Source: Paenibacillus foliorum
GTDB lineage: Bacteria > Bacillota > Bacilli > Paenibacillales > NBRC-103111
Length of the DNA stretch: 64,000 bases
Direction: 5' to 3'
Assembly: GCF_013141765.1 (NCBI RefSeq)
Contig: NZ_WHOD01000097.1
Coordinates: 1 to 64,000 of the forward strand
Shown: positions 24,736 through 33,665 of the stretch, piece by piece
Numbering within the stretch: position 1 is the stretch's first letter
Layout: each line of letters begins with the position of its first letter
The notes under the pieces: generated by a model
Told to the model about the DNA's origin: nothing
The model's input: the letters and a program-made list of their open reading frames with translations, nothing else
Databases searched by the model: none
Made by a program: the position numbers and the translations under genes

Positions 24736-26283
24736 TTAAGGATTCACCTCCTGCGATATGCCAAGTGCGGCGTTGATGATATGATGCTCAGTAATACTGC
24801 TGCCATGAAGCATCGCAGAGATTCGTCCCTGCTTAAAAACAGCAACGCGATCACATACCCCAACCAACTCAGGAAGCTCGGTAGAATAAAACAATAGGGA
24901 GATCCCATCATCGGCAAGGTTTCTCATTAACTGATAGATTTCCGCTTTCGTACCGATATCGATTCCCCTTGTAGGATCGGCCAACAACAATACAGCCGCT
25001 TCAGTCATTACCGCCTTGCCGATCACAACCTTTTGTTGGTTCCCTCCGCTTAGTCCGCCAACCTCTAAATCGGGATGGGGGGTCTTGATGTTTAGGAGCT
25101 GGATTAAACGCTGAACCTCCGTTCCCTCCATATCTGCTCGAATAATGCCCATTGATTGTCTGTGGCCTAAAGTCATTAGTGTTAAATTCTCTTTGACGGA
25201 TCTCGTCAGCAGCAGGCCCTCGTTTTTTCGATCCTCGGGTACTAGAGCAATCCCAGCATCAATAGCAGATTTGGGTCCGCTCAGTACAATGGTGTCGCCT
25301 GCAACTCTCACTTCACCGCTGGTAATAGGGCAAGCTCCGAAGAGTGCCTGTAAAAATTGACTTTGTCCATGTCCCTGCAAACCAGCAATTCCGACGATTT
25401 CACCTTTTTTAAGCTGAAGGTTAATATGTTGAAAATTCCGATCACTCGATAGGTTTACTACCTCCAGCGCAATATCATCCGTATGAACGTGCTTTTTCTC
25501 AGGATAGGTTTCTTTCACCGTGCGCCCTGCAATCCAGTTCACAATTTGTTCGTTGCTCACGGTCCCCCAATCGAAGGTAGTGATGTAACGTGCATCACGA
25601 AATACGGTTGCCCTATCAGCGATTTTCGCCAATTCATCCATTCGATGGGAGATGAAAATGGCCGTCATACCTTGGGCGGTCAGGCGTTTTATGATACTAA
25701 ACAGAAGCTCCACTTCTTGTTGGCCAAGTGCGGATGTAGCTTCATCCAAAATGATGATTTCCGGGTCGCGGGATAATGCTTTGGCAATTTCCAATAGCTG
25801 ACGCTCGGATAATGATAAATCGCGCACCAAGCTATCACATGGAATATGCAACCCGAGATTTTGCAATAGCTGCTCAGTCTTTTCATTCATTTGTCTAAAA
25901 TCGATAAGACCCCATTTGGTTAAGGGCTCATGTCCCAGATATACATTTTCCGCAACAGAAAGATCAGGTATAAGCGAAAGCTCCTGGAATACGGCAACAA
26001 TTCCTTTGTGGGAGGCATCCACTGGAGAGTGGATTTGCGCCTCCTGTCCTTTGAAGCGAATCATGCCGGAATCGGGTTTCACAACACCGCACAATATTTT
26101 GACCAATGTGCTTTTTCCTGCGCCATTTTCACCCAGAAGTGCATGCACCTCGCCTCTCTTACATGAGAAGTCACAATCGATTAACGCTTTAACCCCGCCG
26201 TAGCTTTTGCTTACTCCGGAAACCTCAATTAAGACTTCCGCCGGGGTGGCTGCAGGTAGATCGTTGCTTGAAATTAGCGACAT
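24736..26283 (-). CDS. Sugar ABC transporter ATP-binding protein (tandem, RbsA-like)
   Basis: 515 residues with two fused ATPase domains. The first has Walker A GENGAGKSTLVK, signature LSLSERQLLEIAKAL and Walker B PEIIILDEATSAL. The second has the degenerate Walker A region GLQGHGQSQFLQ and the signature LSGGNQQKVVIGKAV with LLADPTRGIDIGTK. This asymmetric pattern is normal for RbsA/MglA proteins. It energises the two permeases downstream. AAGGAAGGTG precedes the ATG. Confidence 0.92.
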   Translation of the reverse strand: MSLISSNDLPAATPAEVLIEVSGVSKSYGGVKALIDCDFSCKRGEVHALLGENGAGKSTLVKILCGVVKPDSGMIRFKGQEAQIHSPVDASHKGIVAVFQELSLIPDLSVAENVYLGHEPLTKWGLIDFRQMNEKTEQLLQNLGLHIPCDSLVRDLSLSERQLLEIAKALSRDPEIIILDEATSALGQQEVELLFSIIKRLTAQGMTAIFISHRMDELAKIADRATVFRDARYITTFDWGTVSNEQIVNWIAGRTVKETYPEKKHVHTDDIALEVVNLSSDRNFQHINLQLKKGEIVGIAGLQGHGQSQFLQALFGACPITSGEVRVAGDTIVLSGPKSAIDAGIALVPEDRKNEGLLLTRSVKENLTLMTLGHRQSMGIIRADMEGTEVQRLIQLLNIKTPHPDLEVGGLSGGNQQKVVIGKAVMTEAAVLLLADPTRGIDIGTKAEIYQLMRNLADDGISLLFYSTELPELVGVCDRVAVFKQGRISAMLHGSSITEHHIINAALGISQEVNP

Positions 26284-26312
26284 TTATCTGCACCTTCCTT
26301 AACCTGTATTCA

Positions 26313-27395
26313 TTATTTTTGTAAAATTTGTTCGATTTTTAGATTGTAGCTGTTGGCGGGATCGGTCCAGTCGACATAGAAGTTATCCGGTTGGCCAGGC
26401 GCATACCATTTATCCACATTTTTATAATCGTCGAAGGGGAGAGGGATGATAGTTGTTTTTTCCGTCTTCTCTCCTTTTAGCACCTTGAGTGCAACATCCA
26501 GTGCGGCTGCGCTTAAGTAGGGAGGCTGGCCTGCGGCAATCGCTTTTACCTTGCTCTCCTTCACGTGTCGGAAAAGTCCATTGAGCATTTCGCCAGTAAG
26601 GGGAATGGAAGCAGGGTCTAGCTTATGCTGCTTCAACGCTTCCACGATAGCATTTTCTCCGCCGCCTTGGGTTAGAATACCTTGTATGCCTGTTGCCTTG
26701 TGGGCGGAAAGCATGTTATTGATGATGACCGATGTGGTCGCGTCGTCATAGTTGCCGAAGCCTTCTTGAAGGATTTTGACATTCGGATATTTAGCCAGCA
26801 CTTCCCGATGTCCTTTATCTCGGTCACGGTCAATCGTAATGCCCTCTATACCTTTAATCATGAGAATGTTGCCTTTTCCGCCCATTTGTTCCATAAGCCA
26901 TTTCGCTTGCACTCTTCCAAATTCGACTTGGTCGGTGTTCACATTATAAATTTTGTTGGAATCGACCGTGTTATCGAAAGCGACGACCACGATTCCCCGA
27001 TCTACAGCTTCACCTAAAACGGGGGCGAGCGCAGTCGGTGAAGAAGCGTCAACCAGAATGGCATCATAGCCTTTTGACATCATATTGCGGATTTCATTGA
27101 TTTGGGCTTGCGGATCATTCCCTGAGCTTGATGCAAAAAATTCACTGATCTCGCCCTTATCTTTTTTTTGTTGAGCATAAGCTTCAAAAACCTTCAGCAT
27201 TTCCGAACGCCATGAATTACCGGTAAATGAATTGCTTAGTGCGATTTTATAGGCTTTTTTGGATTTGTTGCCGTCCTTGGGAGCGGTTGATGCTTGTTCG
27301 TTCTTGCCCCCTCCAGCGCAGCCTGCAAGAAGTGTGCCCATCAAAGAAAGGACTATAACGAGGGTTAACCATTGGTATGCCGGTTTTCTTTTCAT
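26313..27395 (-). CDS. Sugar ABC transporter substrate-binding lipoprotein
   Basis: 360-residue type I periplasmic-binding fold (Peripla_BP_4, RbsB-like). Lipoprotein signal with lipobox in SLMGTLLAGCAGG (Cys about residue 26). YKIALSNSFTGNSWRSEM begins domain 1, GYDAILVDASSPTALAPVL and IVVVAFDNTVDSNKIYNVNT lie in the ligand cleft region, and DDYKNVDKWYAPGQPDNFY ends the protein. AGGAGG lies before the ATG. The ligand is unknown; relatives bind pentoses, hexoses, polyols and autoinducer-2. Confidence 0.9.
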   Translation of the reverse strand: MKRKPAYQWLTLVIVLSLMGTLLAGCAGGGKNEQASTAPKDGNKSKKAYKIALSNSFTGNSWRSEMLKVFEAYAQQKKDKGEISEFFASSSGNDPQAQINEIRNMMSKGYDAILVDASSPTALAPVLGEAVDRGIVVVAFDNTVDSNKIYNVNTDQVEFGRVQAKWLMEQMGGKGNILMIKGIEGITIDRDRDKGHREVLAKYPNVKILQEGFGNYDDATTSVIINNMLSAHKATGIQGILTQGGGENAIVEALKQHKLDPASIPLTGEMLNGLFRHVKESKVKAIAAGQPPYLSAAALDVALKVLKGEKTEKTTIIPLPFDDYKNVDKWYAPGQPDNFYVDWTDPANSYNLKIEQILQK

Positions 27396-27433
27396 AGATA
27401 TCCTCCTGGTATTTTAGATTAGTTTTTTACTGA

Positions 27434-27865
27434 CTATTTACCTTGAGTTTTGAGCTTATGCTGGGGTTGGTCGAAGTCGGGATATCCACCTTTATCTGAG
27501 GAAGGGCCAGGAAATCCGATCCGCTCCCAAACCGCAGGGTCACTCAAATACAGGGCAGAAACATCCAGCCTAAGCTGCTTATAGAACGGAGGAGTAAGAG
27601 TCCTCAATTCAAGCAACACCTCATAGATTTGCTCCGCGTTCATAAGATTCGGCGTGCAGCCATAAAGATCTTGAGCCAGGTCAGATGCCGCTTCGATTCC
27701 TTGCAAATAAACATGACTATGAATGCTGCCATTATTTATTCTTGAGGCAATGACGGGACCTGCTTGGACCTCGGCTGCACCAAGATCCGTTTCATCCGCC
27801 GGGATGACGCCGTTTGCTAGAAGCGTAAGTATTTCGATCTGTTCATTGGTTAGGGTAAAGCTCAT
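27434..27865 (-). CDS. Gluconate 2-dehydrogenase subunit 3-like small subunit
   Basis: 143 residues. LTNEQIEILTLLANGVIPAD near the start and FYKQLRLDVSALYLSDPAVW and GFPGPSSDKGGYPDF near the end match the small 'subunit 3/gamma' chain that partners FAD-containing GMC sugar dehydrogenases. In Proteobacteria this chain usually bears a twin-arginine signal and carries the catalytic chain out; none is present here, so the complex should be cytoplasmic. ATG 27865 lies six bases after GGAGGTG; the GTG at 27874 is part of that site. The GMC gene precedes it in the operon. Confidence 0.8.
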   Translation of the reverse strand: MSFTLTNEQIEILTLLANGVIPADETDLGAAEVQAGPVIASRINNGSIHSHVYLQGIEAASDLAQDLYGCTPNLMNAEQIYEVLLELRTLTPPFYKQLRLDVSALYLSDPAVWERIGFPGPSSDKGGYPDFDQPQHKLKTQGK

Positions 27866-27921
27866 CTGAATCACCTCCGATATAGAGCGTATCGTACATG
27901 GTTAAATTTGGTGTACTGATC

Positions 27922-29466
27922 TTATAGCTCCCCTTGCTGCGAAATAGTGGCAATGTAATCCACAGCACGGCTGGCTATAGCCATAGCTGTCAGAGTAGGA
28001 TTCAGTCCACTGCCCGTTACGAAAACACTCGTATCACAGATAAACAAATTTTTGATATCATGTGATTGGCAGTATTCGTTAACTACAGAGGAAGCTGGGT
28101 TGTTGCCCATTCGACAGGTTCCCATCGCATGAGCACCATAATTCAGGCCAACTCTTACTTTACGGGCACCTGAGGCTTCCATCAGCTCAGCAGCTTTATC
28201 CCGTCCTGCGGCAGCGACCTTAATATCGTTGTCTAGCCACTCGGTAGTTAGCCGCGCTACGGGAATACCCCGATGGTCCTTTACTTGAGGATCCAAGGTA
28301 ACCGTGTTAGTCTCACTCGGCAATCCTTCTGCGTGGGCCCACCAGGCGGCTGTATGGGAATAGTCGCTTAGAAATTGCTTGAAATCAGCACCTACAAAAT
28401 CACCGCTGAGATTCGCATAGGTCACTGGGGTCATCATGTAGGATAGAAGCACAAATCCCCTCGCATAGTCATTCCGCGGATTAGGCTTATAATAGTCTTG
28501 AACCATAACCTGCCCCATCTGGAATCCCTTATAGGCGTTTATGGGTTCATCGAATGTACCGAATACTTGCCAGGTTGGATGGCTGAGCAAATATTTCCCG
28601 ACAGTTCCGCTAGAATTGGCCAACCCATCCGGGAAGGTGGGGCAAGCGGATAGGAGCAGCAGTCTTGGCGTCTCCATCGCATGGGCTGTCAGAATAACGA
28701 GCCGGGCACTCACTTCATGTTCTTTGCCAGCCGAATCCAGATAGGCAACTCCTGTTACTCGGCCAGCCGAAGGATCATAATTGACGCGATGTACAAAGGC
28801 TTCGCTTATCACCTGGACTCCGGCTGCTTCGGCTTTGGCCAAGTACGTCCCTTGGCTGGTTGCCTTAGCTCCGGTAGGGCAGCCGGACCCGCACCAGCCG
28901 CAGTAAATACAAGCAGGACGGCCATCATATTCAACAGAGTTGATCGCTGTAGGAGGAACAAAGGGATGTGCCCCTGCTTTGCGAGCGCCTTCGGCCAATA
29001 CTTGGGCATGCCAGCTCATCCGATGAGCTGGCATAGGGAGCGAATAAGATTCGGGTGAGAAGGGGCCGCAATCTCCAGCTACGCCGAAATCCCGTTCGAT
29101 TTTCAAGTAGTACGGTGCAAGATCATCGTAAGTAAGGGGCCAATCCTCACCTACTCCTTCTGAGGAATAGGTTTTGAAATCCGCTTGATGGAAGCGGGGC
29201 ATTAGGCCCAACCATGGCAGGGTGCCGCCGCCTACGCCCATGCCGGATTTGGGGATAACCTGATGCTTCCCGGTATACACTCTGGGCTCAGTCCATTGGA
29301 TCTTTCCACTGTTGGCTTCTGAATTACTCAGATCAACAGAAGGTTGAAACCGCTTTCCACTTTCTATCATAATCACCGAAAATCCATGATCGGATAGCTC
29401 CTTGGCTACGAGTCCTCCGCAAGCACCGGAACCAACTACTATTACATCAATAGGCTGTGACTGCAT
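27922..29466 (-). CDS. GMC family FAD-dependent oxidoreductase
   Basis: 514 residues. FAD-binding DVIVVGSGACGGLVAKELS at the N-terminus; CIYCGWCGSGCPTGAK in the middle, a four-cysteine cluster that in FAD-glucose dehydrogenase alpha chains binds an iron-sulfur centre; NYGAHAMGTCRMG and the GMC active-site end FICDTSVFVTGSGLNPTLT. It should oxidise a sugar or polyol hydroxyl and pass electrons through the cluster. No cytochrome subunit is encoded. The frame is open further upstream, but the true start is Met at 29466, since the extension would overlap the divergent AraC gene. AGGAG lies 13 bases upstream, rather far. Confidence 0.87.
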   Translation of the reverse strand: MQSQPIDVIVVGSGACGGLVAKELSDHGFSVIMIESGKRFQPSVDLSNSEANSGKIQWTEPRVYTGKHQVIPKSGMGVGGGTLPWLGLMPRFHQADFKTYSSEGVGEDWPLTYDDLAPYYLKIERDFGVAGDCGPFSPESYSLPMPAHRMSWHAQVLAEGARKAGAHPFVPPTAINSVEYDGRPACIYCGWCGSGCPTGAKATSQGTYLAKAEAAGVQVISEAFVHRVNYDPSAGRVTGVAYLDSAGKEHEVSARLVILTAHAMETPRLLLLSACPTFPDGLANSSGTVGKYLLSHPTWQVFGTFDEPINAYKGFQMGQVMVQDYYKPNPRNDYARGFVLLSYMMTPVTYANLSGDFVGADFKQFLSDYSHTAAWWAHAEGLPSETNTVTLDPQVKDHRGIPVARLTTEWLDNDIKVAAAGRDKAAELMEASGARKVRVGLNYGAHAMGTCRMGNNPASSVVNEYCQSHDIKNLFICDTSVFVTGSGLNPTLTAMAIASRAVDYIATISQQGEL

Positions 29467-29514
29467 TTTGCTGAGAACACTCCTTTTTTTAAAGTTGTTG
29501 GCCAATAGAAAAGC

Positions 29515-29544
29515 TTGAAAAATTTGAGTAAAAAACCATATAAT
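29515..29544 (+). promoter_or_regulatory. Candidate promoter of the AraC gene
   Basis: TTGAAA (29515-29520), 18 bases, TATAAT (29539-29544), about 40 bases before the AraC start. It resembles the main vegetative sigma consensus. The divergent operon promoter must lie in the same 117-base gap. Confidence 0.5.
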
Positions 29545-29583
29545 GAGCAATAAAACAATTATTAGTAACGGAGGGGTTTCCAA

Positions 29584-30408
29584 ATGGGCAAACAAACGAC
29601 CGACCTGCCAGCCGAGGGAATTCTTTTGTATGAATTCAAACATACGGATGGTGATATAATTAAAGAGCATGATCATCATTTTTATCAAGTTCTATATGCT
29701 TTGGAAGGCGAAGGTAAAATTACCTTGGATGGAAAGGTGTCCGCCTACACACAAGACAATGTAGCGGTTATTGCTCCGAATTCAAAGCATTCTATAATGT
29801 CCAATACGAAGCTGACGGTTCTGGTGCTCGCTTTTGATGGCAATAGTTTAGATACTTCTATCCAAGAAGCGCTGCTCCAGGTCTTTTTTAACAAGTCCAA
29901 ATTGCATAGGCCTAATCCTTTTAGCGTTAGCGAGCTTAGGCAGCTGTTTAGAAAGATGCTGTTCGAACAAGCAAGCGGAAATATACTGAGTATCTTGGTG
30001 ACCCGAATTATGCTGTCGGAGCTTCTTGTAGTTCTCGTACGCTCTCAACAATTACAGCAGTCGTCGGATGCTAACGGCTTACGCGCTGAACGGATACGTC
30101 ATTATATTGATACTCATTACTTCGAAATTCTTAACTGCAATGACATCTCTGCCAAGCAAGGAATCAGCACCAGATATTTGAACAATATTTTTAAGAAACA
30201 ATTTGAAATGACTCCGATGCAGTACCTAACCGATATCCGAATCAAAATGGCTAAAACAATGCTCGTTGAATCGGAAAAAGATATTGTATCGATCTGTTTT
30301 GAGCTAGGGTTTGAATCGGTTTCCACTTTTTATCGAGCCTTTAAAGACTCCCTTAATATGCCTCCTAATAAATATCGGACGATTCATAAAGCTCAGGATG
30401 CCCCGTGA
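29584..30408 (+). CDS. AraC family transcriptional regulator
   Basis: 274 residues. The N-terminal cupin sensor (DGDIIKEHDHHFYQVLYALE, then GKITLDGK and APNSKHSI) probably binds a sugar-like ligand. Two C-terminal helix-turn-helix motifs follow: YFEILNCNDISAKQGISTRY and DIVSICFELGFESVSTFYRA. It is divergent from the GMC/ABC/aldehyde dehydrogenase operon and so the obvious candidate activator. AACGGAGGGG lies nine bases before ATG 29584. Identification of the family is firm; the inducer is unknown. Confidence 0.87.
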   Translation: MGKQTTDLPAEGILLYEFKHTDGDIIKEHDHHFYQVLYALEGEGKITLDGKVSAYTQDNVAVIAPNSKHSIMSNTKLTVLVLAFDGNSLDTSIQEALLQVFFNKSKLHRPNPFSVSELRQLFRKMLFEQASGNILSILVTRIMLSELLVVLVRSQQLQQSSDANGLRAERIRHYIDTHYFEILNCNDISAKQGISTRYLNNIFKKQFEMTPMQYLTDIRIKMAKTMLVESEKDIVSICFELGFESVSTFYRAFKDSLNMPPNKYRTIHKAQDAP

Positions 30409-30720
30409 AACCTGATCCAGCTAATTTGTGCAACCTAATGCTTCACTTATTGAAAACGCATACATGTATGATGTACCTCGAGTAGGGCCCTAACCGTGAT
30501 ACATAACGTAATACTAATGCAGGGGAGGCAAGACCGTCTTATCAAACTAGGATATATATTCCTAAATTGGGATGTGTTTTTGGAAGGATACAACTTGTAG
30601 TATTCAAGATATCGAGGGTGCTATGTAGTCTTTATTTTATTGCATTCTAGGGCATGATAAATATGAGAAATCGGCTAATTTATTGGTTGATTATAGATAC
30701 TCGGTTAAGAGGATGACATG
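30409..30720. other. Intergenic stretch without recognised feature
   Basis: No gene, no clear terminator. GCATACATGTATGATG at about 30457 is an imperfect palindrome of unknown meaning. Confidence 0.25.
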
Positions 30721-30721
30721 A

Positions 30722-31429
30722 ATGACATTCGAAGAGGTTATGCTGCAATTGGAAGCAATGGGTACGGAACAAACGAAGAAAACGTTTTTCCGTCACGGAG
30801 TTAGAGAGCCTGTTTTTGGCGTGAAGGTCGGGGATTTGAAGAAACTTGTCAAAGAGGTAAAGAAAAATCAGGACTTAGCTTTGACGCTGTACGACTCAGG
30901 TAATCACGATGCTATGTACTTGGCAGGACTTACTGTAAACCCGAAGACAATGACCAAAGAACGGCTGCAGGAGTGGGTTGAAAAAGCCTATTGGTATATG
31001 CTTTCCGAATACACGGTAGCAGGAGTTACAGCTGAAAGCGCGTATGCCCGCGAGCTGGCACTGAAATGGATTGGAGCTTCTGAAGAGATGATTGCTGCCT
31101 GTGGTTGGAGCGTCTATGCGAATTTTATTTCAATTACGCCGGATGAGCAGCTGGATTTACAAGAAATCCGCGGTCTCTTGAATAAAGTTGAGCAATCCAT
31201 TCACTCGGAAAGAAACCGTGTCCGGTATACGATGAACGGTTTTGTCATTGCTGTGGGTTCTTACGTGGAAGCCTTGGCCAAGGAAGCCGTAGAAACAGCG
31301 GAACAGATAGGTGCGGTTCGAGTGGATGTTGGTAATACAGCATGCAAAGTGCCGCTAGCGACTGATTATATTCACAAGGTAGAAGCGTTAGGGAAACAGG
31401 GAAACAAGAAGAAAACCTGTATTTGTTAG
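30722..31429 (+). CDS. DNA alkylation repair protein (AlkD-like HEAT repeat)
   Basis: 235 residues, helical HEAT-like repeats throughout: FFRHGVREPVFGVKVGDLKK at the start is the usual opening of this family, followed by LYDSGNHDAMYLAGLTVNPK and CGWSVYANFISITPDEQLD. Relatives include AlkC/AlkD glycosylases that remove alkylated purines, but many members lack shown activity. The C-terminal tail is basic with CKVP and CIC cysteines. ATG 30722 has only a weak AGAGG upstream. It ends before a shared terminator. Confidence 0.8.
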   Translation: MTFEEVMLQLEAMGTEQTKKTFFRHGVREPVFGVKVGDLKKLVKEVKKNQDLALTLYDSGNHDAMYLAGLTVNPKTMTKERLQEWVEKAYWYMLSEYTVAGVTAESAYARELALKWIGASEEMIAACGWSVYANFISITPDEQLDLQEIRGLLNKVEQSIHSERNRVRYTMNGFVIAVGSYVEALAKEAVETAEQIGAVRVDVGNTACKVPLATDYIHKVEALGKQGNKKKTCIC

Positions 31430-31483
31430 CGGTCAAAACCCAAACCCGTGCTTGAGAGCTCATAGCGAATTAATGGCTCACTT

Positions 31484-31526
31484 AAAAACGCAGCCATCGC
31501 TAATTCAGCGAAGACTGCGTTTTTCT
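31484..31526. terminator. Bidirectional terminator
   Basis: AAAAACGCAG (31484-31493) / CTGCGTTTTT (31515-31524) with inner TCGCT/AGCGA. T runs on both strands serve the alkylation repair gene and hxlB. Confidence 0.85.
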
Positions 31527-31529
31527 AAT

Positions 31530-32087
31530 TTATTCCAGGTTTGCATGCTTTCCGAACATGGCTGAGGAGTCCAAATTTAGCTTATCCATCATTTGAAGAA
31601 TGATAGAATCGAACAGCAGCAGAAGACTTTGTTCAAACAAAGAGCCCATAGGCTGAATGCTTGTAAGTCCACCATCTGAGGTGTCTTTGGATAAGGCGGG
31701 AATTTGAATGACGATATCCGCTAATAGTCCAATGGATGATTCAGGATTAACCGTCGCGATAGCTACGCCAGCTCCTAAGCTCTTAGCTTTAGACGCCATA
31801 GAGAGTAAGCTTTTCGTTTCCCCTGAACCGGAGCCAATGATCAACAGATCCGCTTCGGCTAAACCCGGTGTCACCGATTCACCTACAACATAAACCTGTA
31901 ACCCCATATGCATCATCCGCATGGCAAAGGCCCGCATCATCAGTCCGGATCTACCGGCTCCGGCAACGAAAATTTTCTCTGCTTTCATGATGCGGTCAAC
32001 TAAGCTCTGGGCTGTTTCCTCAGAGATTAAGGATGCGGCACGATTAAGCTCTTTTATTACCTCATTCGTATATTGAGTAATCTGCAT
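31530..32087 (-). CDS. hxlB: 6-phospho-3-hexuloisomerase
   Basis: 185-residue SIS-domain isomerase converting D-arabino-hex-3-ulose 6-phosphate to fructose 6-phosphate, the second step of the ribulose monophosphate pathway. IFVAGAGRSGLMMRAFAMRM and IIGSGSGETKSLLSMASKAK form the sugar-phosphate site, and ALSKDTSDGGLTSIQPMGSL is characteristic of PHI enzymes. It begins two bases after the hxlA stop, so the two form an operon for formaldehyde fixation and detoxification. Confidence 0.93.
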   Translation of the reverse strand: MQITQYTNEVIKELNRAASLISEETAQSLVDRIMKAEKIFVAGAGRSGLMMRAFAMRMMHMGLQVYVVGESVTPGLAEADLLIIGSGSGETKSLLSMASKAKSLGAGVAIATVNPESSIGLLADIVIQIPALSKDTSDGGLTSIQPMGSLFEQSLLLLFDSIILQMMDKLNLDSSAMFGKHANLE

Positions 32088-32089
32088 GA

Positions 32090-32725
32090 TTATACGCCTT
32101 GTTTAATTAAGGTTTGCATGGCGGCAGCTGCGAATGTACGATTTTCATGCCCGGTAATGCCGCCGCCAACAATAACAAGATCAGGATTTGCTTGGATAAC
32201 CTCTGGCAATGTATCTAGCTTGATACCGCCGGCAATAGCGGTTTTTGCATGTTTGACGACCCGTTTAATCGCTGCAAGCTCTTCGAAGGAATTTTTTCCG
32301 TCAGCCTGATGGTCGTACCCGGAGTGGACACAAATATAATCAACCCCAAATGTATCGATTTCTCTCGCTCTACCTTCAATATCTTTTACATTAATCATAT
32401 CAACCATGATTTTACGGTTTTGTTTTCTAGCTTCTTCTACAGCGCCTTGGATCGTTTTGTTATCGGAAACACCCAGTACGGTAATAATATCAGCACCGGC
32501 TTCAGATGCCTTCATAACCTCATAGCCGCCCGCATCCATAATTTTGAGATCGGCCAGAACTTTTAAATGAGGAAAAGCTTCTTTGATTTCTTTTACAGCC
32601 CGAAGGCCTTCATTGATGACAACAGGTGTGCCGATTTCGACGATATCTATATAAGCTTCTACTTCCTTAACGAGTACCTTGGCTTGAGGAATGTCCACCA
32701 GATCCAATGCTAGCTGAAGTTCCAT
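32090..32725 (-). CDS. hxlA: 3-hexulose-6-phosphate synthase
   Basis: 211 residues; condenses formaldehyde with ribulose 5-phosphate. It has the OMP-decarboxylase-like barrel: LALDLVDIPQAKVLVKEV, LKVLADLKIMDAGGYEVM (catalytic DxKxxD-type motif), VDYICVHSGYDHQADGKN and IAGGIKLDTLPEV. The start is ATG 32725 with AAAGGAG eight bases upstream; the longer frame to 32770 has no site. Regulated with hxlB, presumably by the divergent HxlR. Confidence 0.94.
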   Translation of the reverse strand: MELQLALDLVDIPQAKVLVKEVEAYIDIVEIGTPVVINEGLRAVKEIKEAFPHLKVLADLKIMDAGGYEVMKASEAGADIITVLGVSDNKTIQGAVEEARKQNRKIMVDMINVKDIEGRAREIDTFGVDYICVHSGYDHQADGKNSFEELAAIKRVVKHAKTAIAGGIKLDTLPEVIQANPDLVIVGGGITGHENRTFAAAAMQTLIKQGV

Positions 32726-32799
32726 GATTAGCTCTCCTTTATAACAAGCAGTTGTATTTTTTCTGAACAAGCCTTATTCTAGGACTAAACTTTCTATTT

Positions 32800-32847
32800 G
32801 GGAAGTACGCACTTGTAAGTGGTGTAGTTACTTGTAAGATACTATTG
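32800..32847 (+). promoter_or_regulatory. Candidate HxlR operator region
   Basis: Between divergent hxlA and hxlR. It contains AAGTACGCACTT and a direct repeat ACTTGTAAG at 32811-32819 and 32830-32838 (19 bases apart), ending GATACTATTG. HxlR of B. subtilis is known to bind two tandem sites here. A near copy of the whole 48 bases lies at 41533-41580. Confidence 0.6.
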
Positions 32848-32916
32848 AGCCTGGCTTGGTTAATTCGGTTCGGAGGTTATATAAGACTTTTTCTTGATAA
32901 AAGGAGTGAAATATGT

Positions 32917-33285
32917 ATGGCAAATGAGTTAAAGGAACGGATTAACCTTATGGAAATTAATTGCGAGAAGGAATTAACTCTTGCAGTCATTGGAGGGAAG
33001 TGGAAGCTTATTATTCTTTGGCATCTTGGGCTAGAGGGGACTAAACGGTTCAGCGAGCTGAAGAAATTAATTCCTTCCATCACTCAAAAAATGTTAACTA
33101 ACCAGCTTCGTGAGTTGGAAGAGGATCAATTGGTGACTCGTAAAGTGTACGCTGAGGTTCCTCCACGGGTGGAATATTCATTGACAAACTATGGTGAAAG
33201 CTTAATGCCTATCTTAAAAATGATGTACAGCTGGGGTAAGGATTACGGGGAAAAGGTGATCTGGAATAACGGCCCCAAGTCATAA
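32917..33285 (+). CDS. hxlR: HxlR family transcriptional regulator
   Basis: 122-residue winged-helix regulator. NCEKELTLAVIGGKWKLIIL opens the HTH; GTKRFSELKKLIPSITQKML is the recognition helix area; ELEEDQLVTRKVYAEVPPRV is the wing. The Cys in INCEKEL is the position that senses formaldehyde-type electrophiles in HxlR. The start is ATG 32917 with AAGGAG ten bases upstream. Its place divergent to hxlAB supports the role as formaldehyde-responsive activator. Confidence 0.9.
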   Translation: MANELKERINLMEINCEKELTLAVIGGKWKLIILWHLGLEGTKRFSELKKLIPSITQKMLTNQLRELEEDQLVTRKVYAEVPPRVEYSLTNYGESLMPILKMMYSWGKDYGEKVIWNNGPKS

Positions 33286-33413
33286 GTTTAGCCTTGGATA
33301 TTCAATTCCTCAAGCTGAGCGAGATAGGAACGATGTGTCTCAAATCATTGAAGAGATGAAATGCGAATATGCTAAATTTAACAAATGAATTTAGTGAGGT
33401 TTATAATGGTGTT

Positions 33414-33452
33414 AATAACCCCCTCAGGGAATCATTCCCTAGGGGGTTATTC
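33414..33452 (+). terminator. Terminator; 33286-33665 otherwise gene-free
   Basis: Long near-perfect palindrome AATAACCCCC-TCAGGGA / TCCCT-AGGGGGTTATT. No coding region is supported from 33453 to 33665. Confidence 0.8.
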
Positions 33453-33665
33453 GCGTTTGTAGGTTAAAACAAGCTGATTGCCAATGAAAGCTGGGCGGAT
33501 GCGAGTAATCACCTATCTTCAAGTGAGATGATTATAGCTAGGTGCGGACTTGGGGCCCATAATGGAAATGCAGCCAGGCCCAGTTCAGGAGCGGGATATG
33601 AAGAGGAGGAAAAGCGGCTTAAACATTGGGGCAGGCTTTGTAAGATAAACAAATAAAGGAGGAAC

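Noticed and set aside
28681..29058. 125-residue plus-strand frame inside the GMC gene
   Set aside because: Antisense shadow of the FAD enzyme; the GMC motifs on the minus strand are decisive.
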